24,878 nucleotides of DNA from Gyrodactylus bullatarudis (taxonomy: Eukaryota > Platyhelminthes > Monogenea > Gyrodactylidea > Gyrodactylidae). The position numbers and the translations under genes were made by a program. Of the stretch, positions 1-9,700 are shown piece by piece. Under the pieces are notes generated by a model. The model had not been told where the DNA came from. It did not search any database and was given only the letters and a program-made list of their open reading frames with translations. How positions within the stretch are numbered: position 1 is the stretch's first letter; each line of letters starts with the position of its first letter. The stretch spans positions 1 to 24,878 of the forward strand of contig SSNU01000166.1 in the NCBI GenBank assembly GCA_012064415.1. Reading direction: 5' to 3'.

Positions 1-482
1 TCCACAATAGTTACCGTCCTATGATAGAACTTTTCGACTTTTTGGAATCACCTACTGCAACGATCGGAAAAGCCTATAAGATTATAAGTGAAATTGAGTT
101 TTCCGACGATCCAGCTGGAATCAAAGACCGCCTCAAATCTAACAATATATCAAAAATCGTCGATGGAATTATTGATTGGTTGAATCCAGAAGAAATTGAT
201 CTCCTTGTCAATGCTCAGCCAAGCTCCGCAGATGTCGAGAGAAGTTTCTCGCAAATGAATCATTTTTTAACAGAGAAAAAACATTTTAAAGATGAAAACA
301 TCGAAAAATATATCATTTTGAATCATCATTAGAATTAAATATATGTCAGTAATTTTATACCAATATGAAAAATAGTTGCCTATTTGTTTGCCTTTTTAAT
401 TTACAATTCGCCTTTTTTTGCCTTTTTTTAGCTTAAATAACTGCCTATTTTTAAAAAATAAGTGCCTTTTTTGGTTGCCCTA
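1..482 (+). mobile_element. 3' end of a hAT-type DNA transposon
   Basis: Seen: the end of a transposase reading frame (3-332) is followed by about 150 bp in which TGCCTTTTT or TGCCTATTT recurs five to six times (372-476), and then a terminus reading TTTTGGTTGCCCTA that ends at 482. Known: hAT elements have short terminal inverted repeats starting with C/TAGGG, subterminal transposase-binding repeats and 8-bp target duplications. The reverse complement of the terminus starts TAGGGCAACC, which fits. The next 8 bases, ttgatgac (483-490), would be the right target duplication. Inferred: the element lies antisense in a 3' intron of the PTPN9 gene. The 5' end is outside the window. Confidence 0.8.
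3..332 (+). CDS. hAT transposase, C-terminal dimerisation domain (partial)
   Basis: The frame is open to the left edge of the window (codons reading HNSYRP precede the first visible Met at 21), so this is the C-terminal part of a longer protein and not a complete 103-residue gene. The tail carries the hallmark of the hAT dimerisation domain: SSADVERSFSQMNHFLTEKK (residues about 68-87 from the Met), followed by a charged helix ending IEKYIILNHH. In hAT transposases this segment forms the hydrophobic dimer interface and completes the catalytic core. No stop or frameshift is visible in the part seen, so the copy could be young. Whether the DDE core is intact cannot be judged here. It could also be a domesticated hAT-derived gene, but the transposon terminus 150 bp downstream argues for a normal element. 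Confidence 0.85.
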   Translation, partial: HNSYRPMIELFDFLESPTATIGKAYKIISEIEFSDDPAGIKDRLKSNNISKIVDGIIDWLNPEEIDLLVNAQPSSADVERSFSQMNHFLTEKKHFKDENIEKYIILNHH

Positions 483-868
483 TTGATGACTATTCGAAGA
501 AAATTACTTGCAAACGGGCATGTAATATTCTTGCAAGTGTTTGTTTAATGGGAAGGATGGTGATTCATTGATTGCAGCAGTAGATTTTTTAATTATAAAT
601 AAATCGATAAAATTGTATATATCTATAGATATTTAGTTGTAGAAGGGGAAAATGAGAAAATCTGTATCCTTGTGAAGTGTAGCGGAAAAATATATCTCAA
701 TAAACGTCTGTAGACAATTGGATTTAGACCAAAATTTAAAGTACATGAATGACATTTTGAAAGAATTGAAACTTGAAAATTTTGGTGACATTTAGGCATA
801 ACTATTTCCCAACATTTATTTCAGGATAGGTTTAGAGATAACGAAAAAAAAAGAGAAAATTTACTCAC

Positions 869-2211
869 TTGGATATATTTAAGACGAATGAGACATTTAC
901 TAATCCAGGTGTAATGAGATTTCATATGATCCATTTCAGGGGCATTGGCCAAGTGGGCCAATTCTGTGCCTTCCTTTGGCTCTACCACATGGACATCTTT
1001 GAAATTTTCTGAGAGAAAGACTCGTAATAATTTTAGGGAAGCTCTAGCCCATAGGGAGTTGGATAAGATGATTAGACTACGTAGTTTTATTGGATATTTG
1101 TATTTGAGCATGTTGAAAAATTTTACACTAAGATCCATGTCAAAGTTTGAATATTTTGCACGTGTCATGTCGTAGATAATAATTAGGCCATCACGAAGGG
1201 CCACTTCCTTCATAAGGGTTGATTTGAGTTGAAAAATTACATTTTTAAGAACTGTGGCATGAGAAGTTGTTGATGGTCGATGGAGACGAACAAAGAACTG
1301 TGCCACTCTTGCCCCAGTAAATTCATCGTCATTCTATTTAAATACAATCAAGATGTAATTAAGCGGTCATGGTCAATGCCTATTATGATTTATATTTTGA
1401 TTGATAGTTCATCTCTGAATTAAGTTCGACTTTTTTTCTTAATAATTATTGATGAAGCTTGTGACTGAATTATAAAGCTAAAATATCAAGATTAACGAAT
1501 AAGCAGGATGAATATTGAAACCAGTAAGTATAGTCAAAATAAGTATTATTTTTTGTACGAATGGAGTTCTTAATGAGAATAGCACTTGTACCTTGACTTT
1601 TAAAAATATGGAACACCTGTTCCAGTGAATAGAGTAATTTGGTAAAGGAATTTTTGTTCTTTTATTCGAATGTACTCTAATTTGGAAATTGAATTTATAT
1701 AGCAGTTTCAATCAGAGTTTAATTATAATTTGGGATACTAGAAGAAATTTCAGCATATTAATAAAGAATTGAGTAATATATTATAAATATTCAAAGCTGA
1801 TTTAGACAAGCTTCTTAACAAAGTTAAATTTTTAGCCAATTAGGAATTGGTATCGTATGATATTATAAATTTTAATTAAAATGCTCACGAGAATTGTAAA
1901 TTTTCCTGAGAGAATGTCAGCTCTTAGCTGATTGTCGTTGATTGGATCAATATCCGTTAGATTTTCTTGAATTAAGAACTCCTGATGTGCTTTGAAAAGT
2001 TCAATAGATGCATTTATATTCATTTGACGAGATAATAGACAGTGCAATATCAGATGACGATTTTCTTCTGTATCATCAACATCACTTGTGGATAAAAATT
2101 CATCAACAGCCTATTTTAATAGACAAGAAGTTAGAGAAAAAGAAAATTTACATTCTGTTCAATATTCGACAGGACTACTTCTGCTAAAGGATCTAATATT
2201 TTATCCTCCAT
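869..2211 (-). CDS. PTPN9: PTPN9/MEG2-type tyrosine phosphatase, CRAL-TRIO half (first three coding exons; partial)
   Basis: Exons on the minus strand: 2211-2152 (ATG at 2211), 2110-1889 and 1333-869, all joined in phase 0 by GT-AG introns of 41 nt (2111-2151) and 555 nt (1334-1888). They give 249 residues. Residues about 21-94 form the helical CRAL-TRIO N-domain (LSRQMNINASIELFKAH, then LRADILSGKFTIL, nearly identical to vertebrate PTPN9). Residues 95-249 are the CRAL-TRIO lipid-binding domain (FTGARVAQFFVRLHRP, DGLIIIYDMTRAKYSNFDMD). Known: PTPN9 uses this Sec14-like domain to bind phosphoinositides and phosphatidylserine on secretory vesicles and carries a C-terminal PTP catalytic domain. 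That domain is not found between 1 and 868, so its exons should lie left of the window behind a long intron that would hold the hAT element. The donor closing exon 3 is GTGAGT at 868. A stand-alone CRAL-TRIO protein is possible, but the open donor makes it less likely. Confidence 0.88.
1334..1888 (-). other. PTPN9 intron 2 (555 nt)
   Basis: Bounded by donor GTGAGC at 1888 and an acceptor ending AATAG at 1334. I see no second gene, repeat or transposon in it; short open frames on both strands look like chance. Confidence 0.8.
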
Positions 2212-2350
2212 TTTTCATAATCCTGATGTTGAGCATTAATTAAGATTAAATACATTCATTTTAAAGTTTTCATTTTAATGGGGAAATATAAACAAAACTT
2301 TTCAAACGAGAATTTAGTCTTGTTTAAGCTGTCAGATTTTATAAAAATTA
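2212..2350. promoter_or_regulatory. Divergent promoter region between PTPN9 and the CCDC43-like gene
   Basis: The start codons of two genes lie head to head, 139 bp apart (2211 on minus, 2351 on plus). Both 5' UTRs and both core promoters must fit here or in upstream non-coding exons. I see no clear TATA box in a convincing position. Shared regulation is inferred from the spacing only. Confidence 0.55.
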
Positions 2351-3323
2351 ATGGAAAATAGTATTAAAGATATTCTCAATCGATACTTCTCTGATATTGA
2401 CCTGGATGCCCTGTCAGAATATTTATCATCAGTTTTTAACGACGAAACTGCAAATGAAGAGGAAATAATAGAAGTCATCTCTAGTTTTTGTACATCAGCT
2501 GATGAAATTTCAATCAAAAAATGCTCCAATGAACTCGTAAATTTGAAAACAAGTATTTTTAAATTTAATTTATTCAGAGTCCTTTGATATTGAACAAACT
2601 TCTGATAATACTCTTGATTATACGGAAATTTTTAGAAAAACTGTTGAAAGTTCAAACATTAGAGCAAAAGAGAAAGCTCAAATTGTCGAAAAGAAAGAGT
2701 ATGACGAAGTTACAAAGCGTGCACTTATGGAAGCCGGCGTGAGAGAATTTCAGGATGGAAATTCGAAACAATTTGATATCGATCAGATAAACATTCAATG
2801 TGCCAAAGAATCAGATCAATCTGAGTTGAAAATTCTTGATGAAGATGGAAGTATTGTGAATGTCTTGAAGGAAGATAACGATCAAGGCATTGAAGATTTG
2901 ATTAGGACAACTCATGAGAAAGCTGAAATTAGGAATACTATATCAGATGCCCTGGAAATATTAGATTCAAAAGCATTCAACTCTAAAACAGCTCATTACC
3001 AACCTGGTAAAAAGTTTACAGTTATTCAACCTCGTGATGATCCTACAAAAGATACAGCAAAGAAAGCAGCTTCAATCCTTTTTAGAGAAGGCCACTTGAA
3101 AGGATCCCTTCTCAACAGTCTTAAAGAAGTCAAAATCAATGAAGAAGACCAGGATGATGGAAAGGTCGAGAAGAATTCAAAAACAATCCGCAACCGAAAA
3201 CTAAAAAATGTTGGCATAAAGGGTGAGAGTAAAACAGCCAAATTGGATGAATTAAAGTGTGAGAAATCCTCTAAACATGCCATTAGTAGAAATAAGATGG
3301 ATGAGCTAGATGCTTTCTTTTAG
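2351..3323 (+). CDS. Charged coiled-coil-type protein resembling CCDC43 (two exons)
   Basis: Exon 1 runs from ATG 2351 to 2552 and exon 2 from 2578 to the stop at 3323 (25-nt intron GTATTT...TTATTCAG), giving 315 residues. A second in-frame reading uses donor 2537 and acceptor 2579 (43 nt, 309 residues). The frame is open from 2580 to 3320, well upstream of the Met at 2727, so 2727 is not the start. The N-terminal ~65 residues are acidic and helical (IKDILNRYFSDIDLDALSEY, then EEEIIEVISSF) and resemble the N-domain of CCDC43. EKAQIVEKKEYDEVTKRAL matches CCDC43 only loosely. The rest is lysine-rich and low in complexity, ending KMDELDAFF, a short acidic-hydrophobic tail like the DEIDDIF tails of some nucleolar proteins such as NEPRO. 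The function is not established; a nucleolar or ribonucleoprotein role is a guess. It is divergent with PTPN9 and convergent with the ABHD gene. Confidence 0.72.
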
Positions 3324-3767
3324 CTGTTTTTCCATCACCTTAATGTGTGATATTTAACTTTCGACAAATAATTAATGAAGTTTATATTGAAGCCACCTTT
3401 TCTATCATTCTGATGGATTAAAGATTATATTCTAAAATCTGTACACTTTTCTTTTGTCTTTTTTTCTTTAGAGAGAGAGAGAGTTAGATTGAGAATTTTA
3501 AGCATAAAATGACTTTTTGATTGATCGCTTCTCTAAATTAACATAAACCCGTCATTATCTGAATAACAACATATGAATAACAATTTTCAATGGTTACATG
3601 TTCATGTTAACGTACAGCTGAATTTATTGATTCAACCTTTTCTCTATACATGCGTTATGATGGGAAAAGGTGAGCAATTTGGAAATTTCACTACTTATTA
3701 TAGCAGAAACGAAAGAATAGTCGATTATTGATTAAATTTTTATTCAATTAAAATAATCTGCTTCTAT
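3324..3767. other. Intergenic region between two convergent genes
   Basis: This 444-bp gap separates the stop codons of the CCDC43-like gene (+) and the ABHD gene (-) and must hold both 3' UTRs. It contains a possible ATTAAA signal for the plus gene at 3417-3422, a short GA run at 3471-3483, and the AATAAA of the minus gene. I see no gene. Confidence 0.7.
3739..3744 (-). terminator. Polyadenylation signal AATAAA of the ABHD gene
   Basis: A canonical AATAAA on the minus strand begins about 24 nt past the TGA stop at 3768-3770, implying a very short 3' UTR. It is the first such hexamer downstream of the stop. Confidence 0.6.
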
Positions 3768-6700
3768 TCATATGGACGGATTTGTGAATACAGTTTGGGT
3801 AAATGTGATTGCTGCCCTTTCCATTAGGCCATAATTGCTAGGCGGCCATCCCTCTATAAAGCCGCAATGTCCGCCATGCTTTGTCATGAGAAGTGTTACA
3901 TTTTCACTATTTCTAACCTCGTCATAGGGAATGCCTGATTGGAGAAAAATAGATTATTAGAAAACGCTTTGGAAATGAGACAATGCGATTCCTTTGAATC
4001 GAGAAGAAAAGTGTGAAAAATTTCAATGGAAAGAAGAAATACAGTGTTTATTAAAAACAGATCTAGATAATGGAGATGAAATATCTTTAAAATCAATAGC
4101 TACATTAGCATTAATTGAATGATGGTATTTGCAAAACTAGGGGTGTTTATTCAGAATTAAAGTATGTTTTTAAATTGAAAAATCAGATCTAGTCTGATGT
4201 CTTGGCGCTGTTAAAGTCAAAAAAATGAAACATAACAAGTTTGAAAACAAAACAGATTATTTATGTTAGGAAGATGAAAATAAAATCTAGCAATACATAC
4301 TAATTCTGAGCAAAAACATACTAAATTTGAAAAAAGAACTCAAGGAACTAATACTAAAAGATCTAAATTTTGAATTTTAAAAACATACTGTAATTCTGAA
4401 TAAAGACCCCTTGGATATACTACAGTTTTGAAAATACCCTTTTAAGGAATTATTAATTAATACAAGGCTTGTGAAATTTGAATTGGCCCCAACTGAAATC
4501 ATTTATCAACTCAAAAATTCATGAGAGCTTGAAGCCAAGCTTGAAAAGTTGAATTAAACTTGAAAGAATAAACTTCATTCTCTTCGTATCTAAAATAATA
4601 GCACCCATTAAAGCACCCTCATCAATGCATTATAAATTCAAAGAATATCATTAAAAACATAGGTAGGGTTGGTGTAAAACTTTAATGACCTTTAGAGATT
4701 CAGGTTTTAAGTAGAGTTCATTGAGCGGTGGTTTGAAAAATTCCAGACATGCCTTCATACAAAGTACAGTAATGCTTAGAATCCATAGGTCTATATTAGA
4801 AAGTTCGGTACGAAAATGAGTTTAAAAATTTCACCCAAGCCCAACATCCGACCCTCTCTCCTAATTGAAGATTTCACCAAATTCCCACTGACTCATTTAA
4901 ACTTCAGAAAATACTTTGCTTACTCCTCATTTTATAGAAGATCAATTTCCTTTAGAATACGCAAAATTTTTACCTCTACTATTCATCTAACACGTCCTAC
5001 ACCATAGCTTTAGTTTAAAGAAAGTGGATTATTTTGAAAAATATTCAATTTAAATACGAATATTAGTCGAAAAAAGCCGAAACTAATTAAACAAGCTGGA
5101 CTCTAAGGGAGAAAAACATGAATAGTCTTACATAAATTTTTAACTTTAGGAGTTTATGCTTTTTTTGATAGAAAAAATTTTATTTAGATATGCATAATTT
5201 CAATTGAATATGCGCCACCATTTTTCAATGAATTTTACTACGAGAAATGATAAATTTCGATTGAACACACTATAATCTCTTTCCGGATTTTCGCGTCAAA
5301 CTAACATTAAATTTACTCTGAATATTAATAAATTATTAAAATAAACCCTGAAAAATCCGGTCAGTTTGGTGACTAAGGGGCATAAAGATTCTTTATTAAA
5401 GAATCTATTGAAAAAGGTCTTCTCTAGTCAAGTTGCAAAATATTCATTTGTCGAAAAAGAACTGAAAATTCCAATCCAAAGGAAAAGGGATCGACTCTTT
5501 GAACAAGCTGACAACAGACAACTTTGATGAATTCACTCAAAACTTTTTGTTTGCAGAAAATTGTACATAAATTGTAGAGAAGATGTTCTCTCATGTATCT
5601 GAATATACTTTGTATAAATACAATGTTTGTTTGTGTGTGTCTATAGAGACATAGACTGTGATTAAGGTGGATTTCTACAAGAAGAGAAGAGAGAAAATAA
5701 ATTGACTACGTACGTTCATGCCTGCTTGGATCAATTTAACAAGATCTTTTCTCTCCATCTCCCTTTTATTATTGTATATAAGAGTAACAAAAAAATCAAT
5801 AACCCAGTTATACTTGATTCATATATGGGGATTAGAATACAAAGGGAAATTCTCCCAGCTGGACTATGTGCAAATTTGGTTGGAGTGGTAGGCGATAGAA
5901 TATATTTTTGTTACTTTTTCAAATTGAATTGCAAGACCCCTTTAATTATTTCCTGTAATGGAGAATTTGAAATATTTCACTTGAAATTTTATAGTTAGAC
6001 TGATAAGTGAAAATTAACAATTACAATGTAGAGTTTTACAGTGTTTTTAGACAATTGACCTAATAGCTAAGTGTGGTCACAGGTTATGAATGTATACCCA
6101 TATAAATCTAACACGATGAAGATTGTCTTCTCACACCTAAGATGTTAGAATTCGGATAATCATAAGTGAAGACCCGGGTTCGAATCCTGGCTATGGTGTA
6201 CTGGCGAGTCCAAATAAGGATGAAACGCTCCTACATCTGACATCATGAGATGTATATTATTCGGCTCTCCTGCTTGTCCGAATTCTAAAATCTAGGTATG
6301 AGAAGACAATTTCCGTCAAGTTAGACTCATATGGATAACCGCCAATTGTTTGCGAAATTGAACCATTTGAATTTACCAATAAGGGAGAATGACTCAAAAT
6401 TTAAAAGTTTAACTTTTTCTTGAAAAGGACGACTTTCTTAAAAGGATCTATTTGGCCAACAATAAAAATTTTGCCTCATGTTGATCCAAAATAACAGAAT
6501 TTAAACGCGTCAATTCTCTTAAATCAAAATTTTTTTTTGAAGTTATGGGGTAATTTCAGTGCATTCCCTGATTAGCCGGAGAAAAATATTGAGTTTTTTG
6601 CTAAAGTAGTCAAATTCTCATCTTCATTTATCAACTAATTACACTCAATTTGGTTACAATCTGTCATGGTGTTTGAATATACGCCAATTATTTCCTGTAA

Positions 6701-9700
6701 AAGAGCACTATGATTAGTAGATTTTTAATTTGAGTCAGAATCTAATCCAGTTCCTTCAGGGGATTATAATGGTGTATAGAACATAATAATGTCTTAACCC
6801 AATGTTTGTCTGATTGATGTGAGCATTTTTCATTGGCTCTAATCGTTTTTTTGCTGTTGAATGGCTAAAAATGAAATTTCGACCCTATTATGTCACCCAA
6901 GCTTCAGAAAATTCCTGATTCTGGAAAAATAAATTTCAAATGATTTTAATTTATAGAATTTTTATAGGTATTTTTAAAGAAAAGCGAAATTTCTAAAATC
7001 TGTGAATGATCAGTAACCAGAAGAACTTCTTCTCAGACTCAAGTATCGTTTTTCATGGAGTTATTTTATTGAGTAAATTAATTTTTGAAATTTTCCTATG
7101 ACAAAATCAATTCTTGTGAGTTAAAGACAGGTTAGAAATAGCTAGAAATCAGTCATTCAAAGCAGGAGTTACTATTTTGAGACCTTATTCTTGTTCAATA
7201 CCATAAAAAATGAAATGATACTATCGAAAAAGATTGAAATTTAATCACTTATTAGATAGGCACTGTATTTGTTCAGATATTAATTACACGTGTGGTTGGG
7301 GGGTTGCGATAAATTTTTGCGAAATAGCACAATTTTCGTAATAATTATTCTTTAGATGCACAAAATGAATGCTTAGATTCCAAAGACTTGAATCATCCAA
7401 AATGTGAGCATATATAAACAAATTATCTATTATCAAAAATTTAAAGTTTTCTGTTTAAAATTCATTATTTCTGCAAATTTAGAGACATAAATTTTGCAGG
7501 AATTTGCCGAAGCTTAATGTCACCATCTAAGATATATTATTTTTTTAAAGATTCGAACAGAACTCGAAATATCTTACACTATTGAATAACTTGTAAGGGT
7601 AAGCATTATGAAATTAAGATTGAATTCCTGATATCTATCATATTGCTCATCTAACTAAAAATTCAAAAGGTAACTAATGAAGATACTGTTTATTAGCAGC
7701 TATTACGATCCAATTTTCCTATTTTTCATTTGAACTCTGCATTACAACAACGGAAACTTGAGTGAATTAACTTTTGAGAGGTTCTGCATTCCAATTTTTG
7801 TGGAGCATGTTCAAAATTTTTTGACGTCCAATAAAAATTAGTGAAATTTCAATAATTCAAAATTTGTCAGAATTGGCGGATTTTTCAAACTTGTGATTCT
7901 GACACCAACTCAAAAATTGAAAAATTGCTTTCTTCATGTATGATTTAATTGGGCGTCATAATTTGGATTTTAGAAAATCTTGAAAATTTTCTAGTTTAAA
8001 TTTTCTTCATGTCAGCCAGCTGAGATGAGTTTGGATTGAGATAAAAATAAAAAAATTTGTAATTAGAAGATCTACTATAACTCCCTAACATTTGTATTTT
8101 GACATAAACAAGGCATTCTGTCTCATGAATCAGATCTTTGCAATGAATTTGCGAGTAAGACACAATAAACATTCCATTAGATGTCAATTATTATTAATAG
8201 AAAAAAATATCCCCAAAAAAGGAAATTTTCAATATTTCAGTCAGATTTAGTCAATCCAGTAATACATTGTGGTAAATCAATATTGATAGATTAAAATTAA
8301 ACCGGAGCAAGTGTAATTAGTGATTAACTAAAAGATTAAATTTATTTATTCAACATAATAAAATTGGTCGATCAATATTATTTTCAAGGGATAAAAGATG
8401 TCTGGGAAATATTTTCTTTTTATTCTCAGCTGAATAAATTTGAGATACTGCGGTTATCAGAGAAGAAAACCATAATTCCTGAATTTCCAATTTTTTTAAT
8501 CAAACTAAAAATTCTTGTTCACAAAAGCGATGCCTATCACGACGTGTTTTATGGACAAAACGAATTTACAACTGTCATCGTGAATAGACTATTATTCGAC
8601 TCTTTTATGGAATGACTCTTGCTAGTCCGATTTATAACATTGAGGAGTGAGAAGACATCAAGTTAGATTCATATGGATATAGTAATTACCTGTGACCACA
8701 ATTTGTTAGTAGTAAAAACACTTTAATCTCTTCAACTTCATTGTAATTCTTTCATTGATATTCATAAATATCAGTCCTATTTCTCATCTATGTGTTGCAC
8801 TAAATCGATCAAATTGCTTAAAATCAGATTTAATTGTGAAAAATATCTCGAAATTGAGTATAGTTTTAGAACATGCTAATTAGAAATCACTGATTACTAA
8901 TATGATTTTTTTTTCAAAAACCAATCCTTAGTCTAGGAGTGATTGTCATAACTTCTCAATAAAATTTTGTAACTTGATAAGTCATTGTTCATTCAAAAGA
9001 ATATTAGTTCTTCTTTCAGAAAAGTGGCCGATGGATTAGTTTTCGTTTATGGTTTAAAATAGTTACCTGTTCGATATATGACCCACTGGGGTTTGAAGGG
9101 TTAAAAAATCAATTTTCGAACTTTTTAGAAAGCATAAATTCGCAAATGTATCAAGAATCATTCAAAACTCACTGTTACTTGGTACAAATGGATCATCTTC
9201 TGCGTTAATACACATGACTGGGATTTGAACGAGGGGAATTTTTGTTTCAATACGTATTTGCTCATAGTAAAAATCCACTGATTCCAACGAGTGTGCCTTT
9301 ATTGTTAAATTATGATCAAATTCACCAACTGTTCGAGACTAGAAAGTATGAATGAGATTATTAAGTATAATTTCCACTATATTTATCTGCCTGCCTATCG
9401 ATATAGAGTTTAATTTTCTATAATACCCAGTTTTTAGACATTCATTTAAAGTTACTGATTTTTATCAGCATCTTGTTTTTTGATACCTAAAATTGACTTA
9501 GGAAATCGACTTTCAGTCCAAGTAAGAAAATAGTAAAAATTCATTGATTTTACCGGTAACTAAGGATCACTTTGTTTACAAAGATTAAACCTGCTGAATC
9601 AAAAAACAGCTCAAATAGAATAAATAATGTATGTATTTATTGCAAATCTATTAACAATGATTACTAATTATTAATATTTAATGGACTCAAATATTCAATT

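Larger units (their letters stand above)
6072..8700. mobile_element. Composite repeat bracketed by a 13-bp perfect inverted repeat
   Basis: TGTGGTCACAGGT at 6072-6084 is mirrored exactly by ACCTGTGACCACA at 8688-8700. Just inside both ends are related stretches (CCATAT-AATCTAAC-GATG-GTCTTCTCAC), so the terminal similarity runs about 60 bp with gaps. The left end belongs to the B-box hairpin unit at 6097-6335; the right end belongs to a diverged copy of that unit's right half (about 8559-8690). It may be one 2.6-kb element or two opposed copies of a short repeat. No target duplication is visible. Confidence 0.5.
3935..9172 (-). other. ABHD intron 5 (5238 nt)
   Basis: Bounded by donor GTGAGT at 9172 and acceptor CCAATCAG at 3935. 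It holds a MITE (4139-4411) and a tRNA-like repeat complex (6072-8700), described separately. Open frames at 4816-5007, 5702-5998 and 8364-8615 show no recognisable family. The rest is AT-rich sequence in which I see nothing. Confidence 0.75.

Noticed and set aside
945..1175. Open frame on the plus strand
   Set aside because: Antisense shadow of PTPN9 exon 3, which has clear CRAL-TRIO similarity and splice sites.
2727..2729. ATG as start of a 198-residue gene
   Set aside because: The frame is open well upstream to 2580 and joins by a short intron to the exon starting at 2351.
3471..3483. GA dinucleotide run as a regulatory element
   Set aside because: Only six units long, in a 3' intergenic gap; likely an ordinary microsatellite.
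5702..5998. 98-codon open frame in ABHD intron 5
   Set aside because: It starts with TTG, not ATG, has no recognisable family and lies inside an intron on the opposite strand.
6133..6200. A functional tRNA gene
   Set aside because: The T-arm and B box are good, but the distance from the acceptor strand to the T-stem is about nine bases short, and no proper D- and anticodon arms fold.
8364..8615. 83-codon open frame in ABHD intron 5
   Set aside because: Its end overlaps the diverged B-box repeat copy; no family match and no ATG start.
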